Below, piece by piece: positions 1-6,889 of a DNA stretch of 29,580 nucleotides (its first letter is position 1; each line of letters begins with the position of its first letter). A program made the translations under genes and the position numbers. The stretch comes from JBLNCE01 sp050260415. Lineage in GTDB: Bacteria > Bacillota > UBA4882 > JAAYXC01. The notes below the pieces were generated by a model. That model searched no databases. It was given only the letters and a program-made list of their open reading frames with translations, and had not been told where the DNA came from. The stretch covers positions 1 through 29,580 of the forward strand of contig JBLNCE010000195.1 in the NCBI GenBank assembly GCA_050260415.1, written 5' to 3'.

Positions 1-2
1 TT

Positions 3-242
3 CTTCTCTGTTGGCTCGCCATGCTGATGATTCGCGTAGCCGAGAACGAAACCGGAGAGACTTGGCGAAATATGCGCAAGGATCTTGGCGATCTCCAGAT
101 TGGCATCCATCGCACCGCGTCAGGTGAAGTCTGGCAGACGAATCCCCTGCGATCGGCGGTCAAACAGTTGCTGTAGCGATTGAGAATAAAGCCTCCGCCC
201 AGGTTCTACGCCATCAAGCCGGTAAAAGGATCCAGAGCATAG
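3..242 (+). pseudogene. IS1634-type transposase, C-terminal remnant
   Basis: The frame reads LLCWLAMLMIRVAENETGE, then TWRNMRKDLG and GEVWQTNP, then an in-frame TAG at 174-176. After the stop the same frame continues with IKPPPRFYAIKP to a TAG at 240-242. The pattern of a hydrophobic helix, then G-E/D-TWRN, then a final PPPRFYAI segment is what I know from the C-terminus of IS1634/DUF4277-type DDE transposases. The catalytic core lies off the window edge or is lost. The internal stop suggests decay. I saw no clear terminal inverted repeat in the following 150 bases. Family assignment is from memory of the motif, not a search. Confidence 0.55.
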
Positions 243-409
243 TTACAAACGTTTTTCATGGTTCATTGGCCGTCAGGCCTTATGGAGTATAGGTTTCTGG
301 GGCTTTTTTGTTACTCGTCACTGTACAAGACCAGCTAGAGTCAAATATGGCGTGTGGTAGGGACCGATCTCGCTGGATAATGGAGCTTATCCACAATCAC
401 GGCAAACCC

Positions 410-515
410 CGTATTCCCCCCGCCTCCGTATGAAATACTAACCCCCCTAAACACGGACAAGGCTTGGCAGGTTTACGAGCGTATTCCCCCCGCCTCCGTA
501 TGAAATACTAACCCC
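410..515. repeat. 36-bp direct repeat, two copies with a 34-bp gap
   Basis: The 36 bases at 410-445 recur exactly at 480-515, separated by a unique 34-base sequence. Each copy starts CGTATTCCCCCC and ends GAAATACTAACCCC, and GTATT near the start can pair with AATAC near the end. The second copy ends 27 bases before the start codon of the small gene at 543. A repeat of 36 with a gap of 34 has the geometry of one CRISPR unit, but each copy also contains a plausible forespore-type promoter, so a duplicated promoter is the better reading. No cas genes are in the window. Confidence 0.85.
480..510 (+). promoter_or_regulatory. Candidate sporulation (sigma-G-like) promoter
   Basis: CGTATT at 480-485 and AATACTA at 504-510, 18 bases apart, resemble the B. 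subtilis sigma-G elements (TGMATA and CATACTA) with mismatches in both boxes. Transcription would start near 517, giving a 26-base leader with a strong ribosome binding site. An identical element lies 70 bases upstream (410-440). The assignment rests on the SASP-like product and is inferred. Confidence 0.35.
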
Positions 516-542
516 AGCCTTGACTAGAAGAGGAGGGTCATC

Positions 543-686
543 GTGCCTAAGCGCAAGAAGACCAAGGCCGCGGACTATGAATATCTTGGTCGGGCCACGG
601 GCCAGACTCAGGCGACCACCGAGTACGCGTCCGAGATGAACCCGGAAACCAAGGTCACCAAGGCCAAGCCGAAAGGCCAATGCTAG
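543..686 (+). CDS. SASP-like small spore protein (47 aa)
   Basis: GTG start with a strong ribosome binding site (AGGAGGG at about 530-536, six bases upstream). The 47-residue product begins MPKRKKTKAADYEYLG, is very basic and hydrophilic, and contains TEYASEMNPET. This resembles the TEFASET repeat unit of gamma-type small acid-soluble spore proteins (SspE family), which serve as amino-acid stores in the forespore. Here only one such unit is present, and the N-terminal lysine cluster is different. The gene is monocistronic, lying between a promoter-like duplicated repeat and a strong terminator at 699-726. The coding call is well supported by signals on both sides. The family assignment is tentative and could instead be an unrelated basic Clostridia small protein. 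Confidence 0.6.
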   Translation: MPKRKKTKAADYEYLGRATGQTQATTEYASEMNPETKVTKAKPKGQC

Positions 687-698
687 CAAGGTCGAATA

Positions 699-726
699 GG
701 GGCCGGACCAAGTCCGGCCCCTTTTT
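699..726 (+). terminator. Rho-independent terminator of the SASP-like gene
   Basis: A perfect 10-bp stem (GGGGCCGGAC at 699-708 pairing with GTCCGGCCCC at 712-721), a three-base loop and TTTTT at 722-726. It lies 12 bases after the stop codon. Confidence 0.93.
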
Positions 727-777
727 CTATCCATTGGACTCGTGCTCCCGCCGGTTTGCGCAAAATTGCAGCAACCT

Positions 778-807
778 TTCCCCTCCCCCGCGTGCGGGGG
801 AGGGGAA
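778..807. repeat. GC-rich palindrome upstream of gltX
   Basis: CCCCTCCCCCGC at 780-791 and GCGGGGGAGGGG at 794-805 form a perfect 12-bp inverted repeat with a two-base centre, extended to TT/AA at the ends. There is no U-tract, so it is not a classical terminator. It resembles intergenic REP-like palindromes of the CCCTCTCC...GGAGAGGG type. A looser relative is at 15179-15238. Confidence 0.7.
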
Positions 808-931
808 TCGAAGGGGAGAGGGCACATCATCGCACCTGCGAGAAGACTATTCCCCTATATAATGATGGCAGGAGAATCGCGCTTTCCAGCGAAGATCCAT
901 CGGACTTATCGCATCGGAGGCTTGAACTTAG

Positions 932-2413
932 ATGAACTCAGCCGTGCGCGTCCGTTTTGCCCCGAGCCCCACCGGCTACCTGCACATCGGCGGCGCCAGG
1001 ACCGCCATCTACAATTGGCTCCTGGCCAAGGCCACGGGGGGACGGTTCATCCTGCGCATCGAGGACACGGACCGGAACCGGTACGTGCCCGACGCCCTCC
1101 GGGATATAATGGACAGCCTGCGCTGGTTGGGCGTGGACTGGGACGAGGGACCGGACACGGGTGGCGAGGTGGGACCCTATTTCCAATCGCAGCGGCTGGA
1201 GCTCTACCAAGAGTATGCCAAGCAACTGGTAGCCGAGGGCAAGGCCTATTATTGCTTCTGCAGCCCGGAGCGGCTGGCGGCGGTGCGGGCGGCGCAGGAG
1301 GCGGCCAAAGAGGCGCCGGGGTACGATCGGCACTGCCGCGCGTTGCCGGCGGACGAGGTCGCGGCGGCGCTGGCGCGGGGCGACAAGTCGGTTGTCAGGC
1401 TCAAAGTTCCCTTCGAGGGCAGCACGACCTTTGTCGACGAGATCCGCGGCGAGATCACGGTGGAAAACCGCACCCTCGACGATCTGGTGCTCCTGAAATC
1501 CGACGGTTTCCCCACTTACCATCTGGCCAATATCATCGACGACCACCATATGGGGATCACCCATGTCATGCGGGGGGACGAGTGGATCGCCAGCACGCCC
1601 CGGCATGTGCTGCTCTATAAGGCGTTTGGCTGGCAGCCGCCGAAATTCGCCCACCTGCCCGTCTTTCTCGCGCCGTCGGGTGGCGGCAAGCTGAGCAAAC
1701 GGCACGGCGCCACCAGTGTTCGCGAGTACCGGGACAAGGGCTACCTGCCGGAGGCGCTCTTTAACTTTCTGCTCCTCTTGGGCTGGCACCCGCAGGATGA
1801 GCGGGAAATGTTCACCGCCGCCGAGGCGGCGAAGGCCTTTGCGCTGGAACGGGTGAGCAAGTCGCCGGTGGCGTTCTCCACGGATAAGCTCGACTGGTTC
1901 AACGGTCTTTACATCCGCCGGTTGACCCCAAAAGATCTGGCAAGACATTGTCTGCCGTTCCTGCAGCGCGCCGGGCTGCTGCCGGATCCATGCCCGCCGG
2001 AGCGTTTCGCGTACCTGGTCCGCGTAATCCCGCTCGTGCAGGAGCGCCTGCGGCTCTTGACCGAGGCGCCGGAGGTCCTGGACATCTTCCTCAAGCAGGA
2101 GATCGCGCCGCCAACGGCCGATCTGCTCGTCGGCAAAAAACAGTCGCCGGCGCAGGTGACGGCGGTCCTGCGGCGTTGCGCGGAGGTTCTGGCGCGCCTG
2201 CCCGAGTTCGATGAACCAGCCCTTGAAAAGGCGCTGCGGGCGGTGGCGATGGAGCTTGGCATCAAGGACGGCGAGGTTTTCATGCCTCTGCGGGTCGCCG
2301 TCTCGGGCCGCGCCGCCACCCCCGGCATCTTTGAGACCCTGGCGGCGATCGGGCGGGAGCGGTGCGTGGAGAGGATCGAAAAGGCGGTCGGGGTGTTGGC
2401 GCGGTGGACATAA
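932..2413 (+). CDS. gltX: Glutamyl-tRNA synthetase
   Basis: Class I aminoacyl-tRNA synthetase that attaches glutamate to tRNA-Glu in the cytoplasm. At 493 residues it has the usual bacterial GluRS length. The N-terminus carries the HIGH signature as PSPTGYLHIGGART (residues about 11-24), followed by RIEDTDR. The KMSKS loop is KLSKRHGA near residue 253. A YYCFCSP segment near residue 108 is the usual Cys-x-Cys start of the zinc site. A C-terminal anticodon-binding helical domain ends with AVGVLARWT. The start at 932 is supported by GGAGG at 916-920. It stands directly upstream of tRNA-Gln and tRNA-Glu genes. Because glnS is also present (25844-27574), the enzyme is probably discriminating, though that cannot be read directly from the sequence. 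Confidence 0.97.
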   Translation: MNSAVRVRFAPSPTGYLHIGGARTAIYNWLLAKATGGRFILRIEDTDRNRYVPDALRDIMDSLRWLGVDWDEGPDTGGEVGPYFQSQRLELYQEYAKQLVAEGKAYYCFCSPERLAAVRAAQEAAKEAPGYDRHCRALPADEVAAALARGDKSVVRLKVPFEGSTTFVDEIRGEITVENRTLDDLVLLKSDGFPTYHLANIIDDHHMGITHVMRGDEWIASTPRHVLLYKAFGWQPPKFAHLPVFLAPSGGGKLSKRHGATSVREYRDKGYLPEALFNFLLLLGWHPQDEREMFTAAEAAKAFALERVSKSPVAFSTDKLDWFNGLYIRRLTPKDLARHCLPFLQRAGLLPDPCPPERFAYLVRVIPLVQERLRLLTEAPEVLDIFLKQEIAPPTADLLVGKKQSPAQVTAVLRRCAEVLARLPEFDEPALEKALRAVAMELGIKDGEVFMPLRVAVSGRAATPGIFETLAAIGRERCVERIEKAVGVLARWT

Positions 2414-2424
2414 AGAGCGGATTG

Positions 2425-2516
2425 CCTGAGTAGAAGAGCAAGTGGAGGAGTAGAGAAGACGGGGAGTGGAGGAGAAGAGTAGTAGGGGAGTAGAGGAGGA
2501 GCGAGACGGGGAGTGA
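2425..2516. repeat. Purine-rich low-complexity tract
   Basis: About 90 bases after gltX consist of imperfect GAGTAGAAGAG / GGAGTGGAGGAG units with almost no pyrimidines on the plus strand. No stem-loop terminator for gltX is visible here. The tract ends about 60 bases before the tRNA promoter. Confidence 0.7.
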
Positions 2517-2576
2517 CCCGGGACGCGGGATTTCCGACCCCGCGCGACGGGTAGCCCGCGGCGCGCTGCGAAATGG

Positions 2577-2605
2577 TTGACAACCGCCTGGCCCGTGGGT
2601 ATAAT
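2577..2605 (+). promoter_or_regulatory. Consensus sigma-A promoter of the tRNA pair
   Basis: TTGACA (2577-2582) and TATAAT (2600-2605) match the consensus perfectly with a 17-base spacer. The predicted start near 2612 lies seven bases before the mature tRNA-Gln 5' end. Confidence 0.93.
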
Positions 2606-2618
2606 AGTATTTGCCCGC

Positions 2619-2692
2619 TGGGGGATCGTCTAGTGGTAGGACAACGGGTTCTGGCCCCGTCGGCGAGGGTTCGAGTCCTTCTCCCCCAGCCA
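2619..2692 (+). tRNA. tRNA-Gln (CUG)
   Basis: Cloverleaf: acceptor TGGGGGA (2619-2625) pairs with TCCCCCA (2682-2688), with discriminator G2689 and an encoded CCA (2690-2692). The D-loop has TAGTGGTAGGA. The anticodon stem ACGGG/CCCGT encloses a seven-base loop with CTG at 2651-2653. The T-arm has the GGTTCGAGTCC motif. CUG decodes glutamine CAG codons. Confidence 0.96.
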
Positions 2693-2701
2693 CACCTCAT
2701 A

Positions 2702-2776
2702 AAGTACAAAGTACTAAGTACGAAGTACTAAAGGGAATCGACTTTTTGGTACTTTGTCCTTTGTACTCAGTACTTG
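2702..2776. repeat. Long imperfect inverted repeat of AAGTAC units
   Basis: The left arm (about 2702-2734) is built from AAGTACAAAGTACTAAGTAC-like units. The right arm (about 2741-2776) is nearly its reverse complement, with roughly six mismatches over 32 positions. It would form a long hairpin in the transcript between the two tRNAs, so it may be a processing site or a short non-autonomous repeat. It shows no coding potential. Confidence 0.8.
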
Positions 2777-2787
2777 TTAGTTGAAGC

Positions 2788-2863
2788 GGCCCCATCGTCT
2801 AGTGGCCTAGGACACCGCCCTCTCACGGCGGAGACACGGATTCGAATTCCGTTGGGGCTACCA
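2788..2863 (+). tRNA. tRNA-Glu (CUC)
   Basis: Acceptor GGCCCCA (2788-2794) pairs with TGGGGCT (2853-2859, one terminal G-T pair), then discriminator A2860 and an encoded CCA (2861-2863). The anticodon stem CCGCC/GGCGG encloses loop CTCTCAC with anticodon CTC at 2822-2824. The D-arm sequence CGTCTAGTGGCCTAGGACA is typical of bacterial tRNA-Glu. CUC decodes GAG. Confidence 0.96.
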
Positions 2864-2872
2864 GTTAACAAG

Positions 2873-2895
2873 CCCGCTGCTACAGCGGGTTTTTT
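2873..2895 (+). terminator. Terminator of the tRNA operon
   Basis: CCCGCT (2873-2878) pairs with AGCGGG (2884-2889), with a possible extra inner G-C pair, followed by TTTTTT (2890-2895). It sits ten bases after the tRNA-Glu CCA. Confidence 0.9.
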
Positions 2896-2899
2896 ACTT

Positions 2900-3771
2900 T
2901 TCTTTCCGGGACTTCCAAGAGCCTCGAAAGAGAGAAGGGCGGAGACCTTGACGAGGCCACCGCCCTCCAAAAAAAAGCTAAGGGCGGTGGCACTTTCCAG
3001 TATGACCCTCCAAGGCCGAAGATGATTGAGGTGGGTTTGAACTGAACCATATCCGGGTCATAGCCCTTTAAGGTGTTATGCGTCAGTCCTGTGCGCTTCC
3101 GAAGTGCGGCGCAGGTCGTCACCCCGCAGAGGTAGATGAGGGCGAACACCATGATCGGCAAGCTGAGCGGGGTAAGACACAAGGAGATGCTGAAGAGCGA
3201 AGCTCCTACTCAATTTCGCTAAAACAGCCTGGCTAGACGCGCTAAGCCAGGTTATTTCCGGCCATCCAGTGAAATCTACAGGAGATTTTGTGGTTGCAAT
3301 CGTCGAAACCCTAATTTGGAATAGTTTGTTAGGCGTACTTTTCGTAGTTTTTGTTGTTCCAAAACGAAAAGGTTTTCATATTGTGAGGGCTTTGGGCTTT
3401 AGCCTTGTCGCCTGGTTCCGCCGCGCAATACCCGGTAGGAACCGACATGTCCAGGATACCAGTCAAAACAACATTCAAAGACGTTTCCGCACATGTCATT
3501 AATGCCGAACGAATTGGCGTTTTTTAGGCCGGCTGGGTGGGTAGAGGCGGTACTGTTGTCCCTATACCAGGCGACAGCCCCTGTGGCATACGATCGGTCG
3601 GGCGGCGGCGCCTTTTTCGTGGCTCAAAACTCCTTTTCCCTGCCGGAGAGCGCATCATCTTCCACCTTGGGATTGAGCCGGCGCTCAATCCCGACGGGAC
3701 GGTGAACGAGAACGGGTTTTTGCTTTGTCCGGGGACTGTCCGACCGGGGACTGGGAACTATGTTTTTTGTC
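2900..3771. other. Gene-poor, hairpin-rich interval
   Basis: No convincing gene is seen except a weak small ORF at 3290. The interval holds several inverted repeats without U-tracts: GCCACCGCCCT/AGGGCGGTGGC (2956-2966 and 2981-2991, 14-base loop), CCTGGCT/AGCCAGG around 3229-3250, and GGGATTGAGC/GCTCAATCCC (3669-3678 and 3683-3692). A minus-strand frame at 2880-3182 begins with a hydrophobic stretch and contains TGLTHNTLKGYDPDMVQF. It has no recognisable ribosome binding site and I do not recognise it; a transposase scrap is possible. The DNA looks like a landing zone for small repeats and decayed fragments. Confidence 0.5.
3290..3502 (+). CDS. Possible small membrane protein (70 aa)
   Basis: GTG start preceded by AGGAG at about 3280-3284. 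The product begins VVAIVETLIWNSLLGV with one probable membrane segment (about residues 3-25), followed by a basic tail (PKRKG, RRAIPGRNRH). Base composition is lower in GC than the flanking genes. I do not recognise the family. It could be a fortuitous frame in a decayed region: there is no terminator or neighbour to support it, and the C-terminal half looks like non-coding sequence. Confidence 0.25.
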   Translation: MVAIVETLIWNSLLGVLFVVFVVPKRKGFHIVRALGFSLVAWFRRAIPGRNRHVQDTSQNNIQRRFRTCH

Positions 3772-3815
3772 TTGATAATACATAGCACTTCTATGTATAA
3801 TAGTGCTATGCATAG
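3772..3815 (+). promoter_or_regulatory. padR promoter with overlapping operator palindromes
   Basis: TTGATA (3772-3777) and TATAAT (3796-3801) with an 18-base spacer form a good sigma-A promoter. CATAGCACT (3781-3789) and AGTGCTATG (3802-3810) form an inverted repeat that brackets the -10 box. A second palindrome, CTATGCATAG, lies at 3806-3815. Such dyads over a padR promoter usually mark autorepression by PadR. Confidence 0.75.
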
Positions 3816-3845
3816 AGATTTAAGGCATCGAGACAGGGTACCCGC

Positions 3846-4184
3846 ATGAACATCGCCAAGGATCTGATCGCGGCCTCGGCCACACCCTTGCTCCTGGCCA
3901 TCCTGAAGGAGCGGGACAGTTACGGTTATGCCATCATCAAGCGGGTCAAGGAATTGTCCGGTAACGAACTCGTCTGGACCGAGGGCATGCTCTACCCGGT
4001 CCTGCACCGCTTGGAAAAGCAGGATCTGATCGAATCGTACTGGCAGGAGTCCGCAATTGGCAGGCGGCGGAAGTATTACCGGATCAAGACTGCCGGGCTG
4101 GAGGAATTGGCACGGCAAAGAGAGCAGTGGGAAACCGTCCACGCCGCCTTGGACAGGACTTGGAGGGAGGAGAATCATGAGTAA
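3846..4184 (+). CDS. PadR-family transcriptional regulator
   Basis: A 112-residue winged-helix repressor. The segments LLLAILKERDSYGYAIIKRV, WTEGMLYPVLHRLEKQDLI and GRRRKYYRIKTAGLEEL are the classic PadR helix-turn-helix, recognition helix and beta-wing. The remaining C-terminal helix is short, as in the PadR-s1 subfamily, and would mediate dimerisation. The ATG at 3846 has only a weak ribosome binding site. The last eight bases overlap the start of the membrane protein at 4177, so the two are translationally coupled. The promoter palindromes at 3781-3815 make autorepression likely. The inducer is unknown; by analogy with other PadR pairs it may respond to membrane stress or small lipophilic compounds. 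Confidence 0.95.
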   Translation: MNIAKDLIAASATPLLLAILKERDSYGYAIIKRVKELSGNELVWTEGMLYPVLHRLEKQDLIESYWQESAIGRRRKYYRIKTAGLEELARQREQWETVHAALDRTWREENHE

Positions 4185-5544
4185 GACGGAGGCCGCATTT
4201 GACCTGGAAACCCAGATCCGCTCCTGGAGCGATTGCCTGCGCGCGCGGGGCAACTTCGCCGAGACCGACCTCACTGAGCTGGAGCATCATCTGCGCGACG
4301 AGATCGAAGATCTGATCCAGGCCGGGCTGGCTGCGGACGAGGCGTTTCTCATCAGCGTCAAGCGTTTGGGGAACACGGACTCCCTGTCGCGGGAATACTC
4401 CAAGGTCAATACGGAGAATCTCTGGCGGCAGTTGCTCCTCGACCGGGATCCTGGCGCCCGGGCAACAACCCGGCGGGAGATCGGCCTGGTCATCCTGTTC
4501 GCGCTTCTGGCGGGTACGTTGGCCAAGATACCGGAGTTGTTCGGTTTCGGGGTCTTCAACCCGGAGAACATGTTCTATCTCAAGAACCTGAGCCTTTTTG
4601 TCCTGCCTTTGATGGCCCTTTACTTTTTCAGCAAAAGGAAACCGGGTTGGCGGCTGAGCCTCGCTTGTTTGGGCGTTTTCCTCCTGGCGGCTTTCTTGGT
4701 TAACCTCTATCCGTTCCGGGCTCCCGGCGCCACCGAACTCTTGACCGGGATCCATCTGCCGATCTTCCTGTGGTTGATCACCGGTCTGGCCTATGCCGGC
4801 GCCGCCTGGCAAAGCTCCGCCCGGCGCATGGATTTCATCCGGTTCACGGGCGAAGCATTCATCTACGCAGTCTTGATCGGTTGCGGGGTCGTGGTCCTGA
4901 CTGGTTTCACCGTGATGATCTTTTCCGCCATCAAAGTGGATCTCGAGCGTTTCGTCCAGGAATATCTGATCGTATACGGCGTTTTCGCCGTGCCGTTCAT
5001 CGCCGTTTACCTGGTGGAAGCCAAGAAAAGCATCGTCGAGAACTTCGCCCCGGTCCTGGCCAAGATCTTCAGCCCGCTCTTTTTCGGCACGATGACCTCC
5101 TTCCTGGCGGTCATGTTGATCCAGGGCAAGAGCCCGTTCGTCGACCGGAACTTCCTGATCGGGTTCGACCTCATGCTGGCGCTGGTGCTTGGGTTGGTCC
5201 TGTACATCGTCTCGTCGCGGGACCCGCATGAAACACCCGGCGTGTTTGATTATCTAAACCTTGCCCTGATCGTCGTGGCGCTGATCGTCGACGGCATCGC
5301 CCTCTCGGCCATCGTGTTCAGGCTCTCTTCCTACGGGGTTTCGCCAAACAAACTCGCCGCGTTGGGTGAGAATATCATCCTGTTTATCAACCTTGCGGGC
5401 CTGGCCGCCCATTACCTTCGTTATCTGATCGAGCGGGAAGGTTTCGCGCGCCTGGAACGATGGCAGACGCGGTATCTAGGGCTGTATCTGGTTTGGACAG
5501 CGGTGGTGGCGTTCCTGTTCCCGGTCTTTTTCGGATTTGTCTAG
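4177..5544 (+). CDS. PadR-coupled polytopic membrane protein
   Basis: The ATG at 4177 has GGAGGGAGGAG just upstream and overlaps the end of padR. The frame stays open upstream, but this start is clearly preferred. Of the 455 residues, the first ~100 are soluble and helical: an ELEHHLRDEIEDLIQAGL segment and AFLISVKRLG resemble the HAAS / permease-prefix domain that commonly follows PadR genes. From about residue 110 onward there are roughly ten hydrophobic segments, for example LVILFALLAGTL, FVLPLMALYFF, LIVVALIVDGIAL and YLVWTAVVAFLFPVFFGFV. No catalytic motif is seen and the family's function is unknown. A role as a membrane sensor or effector controlled by PadR is inference from the operon. 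The unit ends at the terminator 5669-5700. Confidence 0.85.
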   Translation: MSKTEAAFDLETQIRSWSDCLRARGNFAETDLTELEHHLRDEIEDLIQAGLAADEAFLISVKRLGNTDSLSREYSKVNTENLWRQLLLDRDPGARATTRREIGLVILFALLAGTLAKIPELFGFGVFNPENMFYLKNLSLFVLPLMALYFFSKRKPGWRLSLACLGVFLLAAFLVNLYPFRAPGATELLTGIHLPIFLWLITGLAYAGAAWQSSARRMDFIRFTGEAFIYAVLIGCGVVVLTGFTVMIFSAIKVDLERFVQEYLIVYGVFAVPFIAVYLVEAKKSIVENFAPVLAKIFSPLFFGTMTSFLAVMLIQGKSPFVDRNFLIGFDLMLALVLGLVLYIVSSRDPHETPGVFDYLNLALIVVALIVDGIALSAIVFRLSSYGVSPNKLAALGENIILFINLAGLAAHYLRYLIEREGFARLERWQTRYLGLYLVWTAVVAFLFPVFFGFV

Positions 5545-5668
5545 AATAAAACAGAGTTCCCAGTCGATAGTCCCCAGTCGGAGGAGCCGGGGTGGGAGGC
5601 TATTCTGAAGAATGGCTGATCCCGCGCCCAGGCTGCTCTGCCCTCCAAGACCGAGCACATCGTCTTTC

Positions 5669-5700
5669 CCGCCCTTATTGATGGGCGGTTTTTTATTTTT
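5669..5700 (+). terminator. Terminator downstream of the PadR unit
   Basis: CCGCCC (5669-5674) pairs with GGGCGG (5683-5688) around an eight-base loop, followed by TTTTTTATTTTT. Confidence 0.85.
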
Positions 5701-5792
5701 GAAGCGGTAATAATTGGAAGTCCCGGCGCTTACGAGGGATTCTCGCTTTTCCGGGCACCATTTCCGCGCAAAGAGGAATCACGCGTCTCCTA

Positions 5793-6716
5793 TTGCTCGT
5801 GCTCCTCGCGGCGGCTCTAAGCGGTTGCGGCCCCCGGCCAAAGCAGGAGGTGCCGGCGTCTCCCTCGGACCTGTTCGCGACGGTCCTTTCCGCGAGTTCC
5901 ATCCGTCTGATATGGACGGACAATTCCACTAACGAAACCAGTTTCAAGATCGAACGGAGCACCTCCAGTTCCGGCGGCTTCACCCAGATCGCCACCGTCG
6001 CGGCCAACGTCGTCACCTACGACGCCACCGGCCTATCGCCGGGTACCACTTATTATTTCCGGGTCCGGGCCAGCAACACGGCGGGGAATTCCGGCTATTC
6101 CAATACGGCCAGCGCCACGACGAACCAGGCGCTAGGGATCCTGCGTATAGTCAACAACACCAAGTATGACATCGTGACGCTGAAGCTGAACAATCAGGAA
6201 CAATTAACGTACGGCTACGTTGTCCTGGTAGGTAATTACTGCGATATTCCCTTTACCTCGTCAGGCACGGTCAGTTACTATATCGCCAATGGCTTTTACG
6301 ATACCTATAACATGAAGAACGAGATGTTCTGTATCTCCGGCAACACCACTGTGACTCTGGGCCAGACCACGACCCTCACATTCAATAATCCCACTCTGGC
6401 CCAGGTCCTTTCGGGATTTAAGTCATATTCGGATTGGCTTGGCGATTACTGGCAAGGTCTCTCGCTCGGTTATTGTTATTTTAGGTTCCATAGCAACGGC
6501 ACTTGGCAATTATACGATCGCCCGCCGGGATCGAGCGGGTATACACTAGTAGCCAGCGGTAGCGTCATCCTGGTCAACTGGGACAATTACGACTCTTTCA
6601 TCAGCTTCAAGCTATCATCCAGCGGCGCCGTCATCCAGTTGCCGTACCCATTTAGCGATTTCTACTTAAACAACGGACCTCCCGATTGGCCGACCATTCA
6701 TTACGTTAAACAATAA
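5793..6716 (+). CDS. Fibronectin type III lipoprotein
   Basis: The only conventional start near the beginning is TTG at 5793, giving 307 residues. The frame is open upstream, however, and a proper lipoprotein signal (RLLLLVLLAAALSGC) begins at ACG 5781, four bases after GAGG. The true start may therefore be a non-AUG codon. The lipobox is ALSG-C. Residues about 22-110 form one fibronectin III domain (ATVLSASSIRLIWTDNS, then FKIERS, LSPGTTYYFRVRASNTAG, GYSNTASATT). The C-terminal 190 residues are rich in Tyr, Asn, Ser and Thr, and contain GFKSYSDWLGDYWQGLS and TWQLYDRPPGSSGYT. I do not recognise this part; it looks like an extracellular beta-rich binding domain. The protein is probably anchored in a membrane and faces outward. 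It is not linked to recQ functionally. Confidence 0.8.
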   Translation: MLVLLAAALSGCGPRPKQEVPASPSDLFATVLSASSIRLIWTDNSTNETSFKIERSTSSSGGFTQIATVAANVVTYDATGLSPGTTYYFRVRASNTAGNSGYSNTASATTNQALGILRIVNNTKYDIVTLKLNNQEQLTYGYVVLVGNYCDIPFTSSGTVSYYIANGFYDTYNMKNEMFCISGNTTVTLGQTTTLTFNNPTLAQVLSGFKSYSDWLGDYWQGLSLGYCYFRFHSNGTWQLYDRPPGSSGYTLVASGSVILVNWDNYDSFISFKLSSSGAVIQLPYPFSDFYLNNGPPDWPTIHYVKQ

Positions 6717-6889
6717 ATCGTAATCAACCAGGGCTTGTCGATCATGCCAGCCCGCAGGGCGGGCGTAACAGCCGAAAAAGGATCCACGGCAAGGGTTCAG
6801 AATTGATCGGATGGCGATGGCTCGAAACGGTTGCCGCAAAACGCGACACTCAACACCCAATACTCGCATTGATCCCGGAGGGCGCTTAG

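Noticed and set aside
258..274. ATGGTTCATTGGCCGTC resembling ATGGTTCATTGCCCGTC at 27753-27769
   Set aside because: One 17-base near match at distant sites could be chance; there is no flanking similarity.
410..515. CRISPR array
   Set aside because: Only two repeat units, no further repeats and no cas genes in the window; the promoter reading fits the downstream gene better. Kept only as an alternative.
742..830. Frames such as PSPACGGG / SPPPRAGEG across the palindrome
   Set aside because: They are translations of a GC-rich palindrome with no start signal and overlap real features.
2880..3182. Minus-strand frame with a hydrophobic start and TGLTHNTLKGYDPDM
   Set aside because: No ribosome site and no family recognised; it also runs through a terminator and a hairpin. 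It is noted only as part of the gene-poor interval.
3493..3785. Overlapping short ORFs between 3493 and 3785
   Set aside because: No ribosome sites; they cross the hairpin at 3669-3692 and run into the padR promoter.
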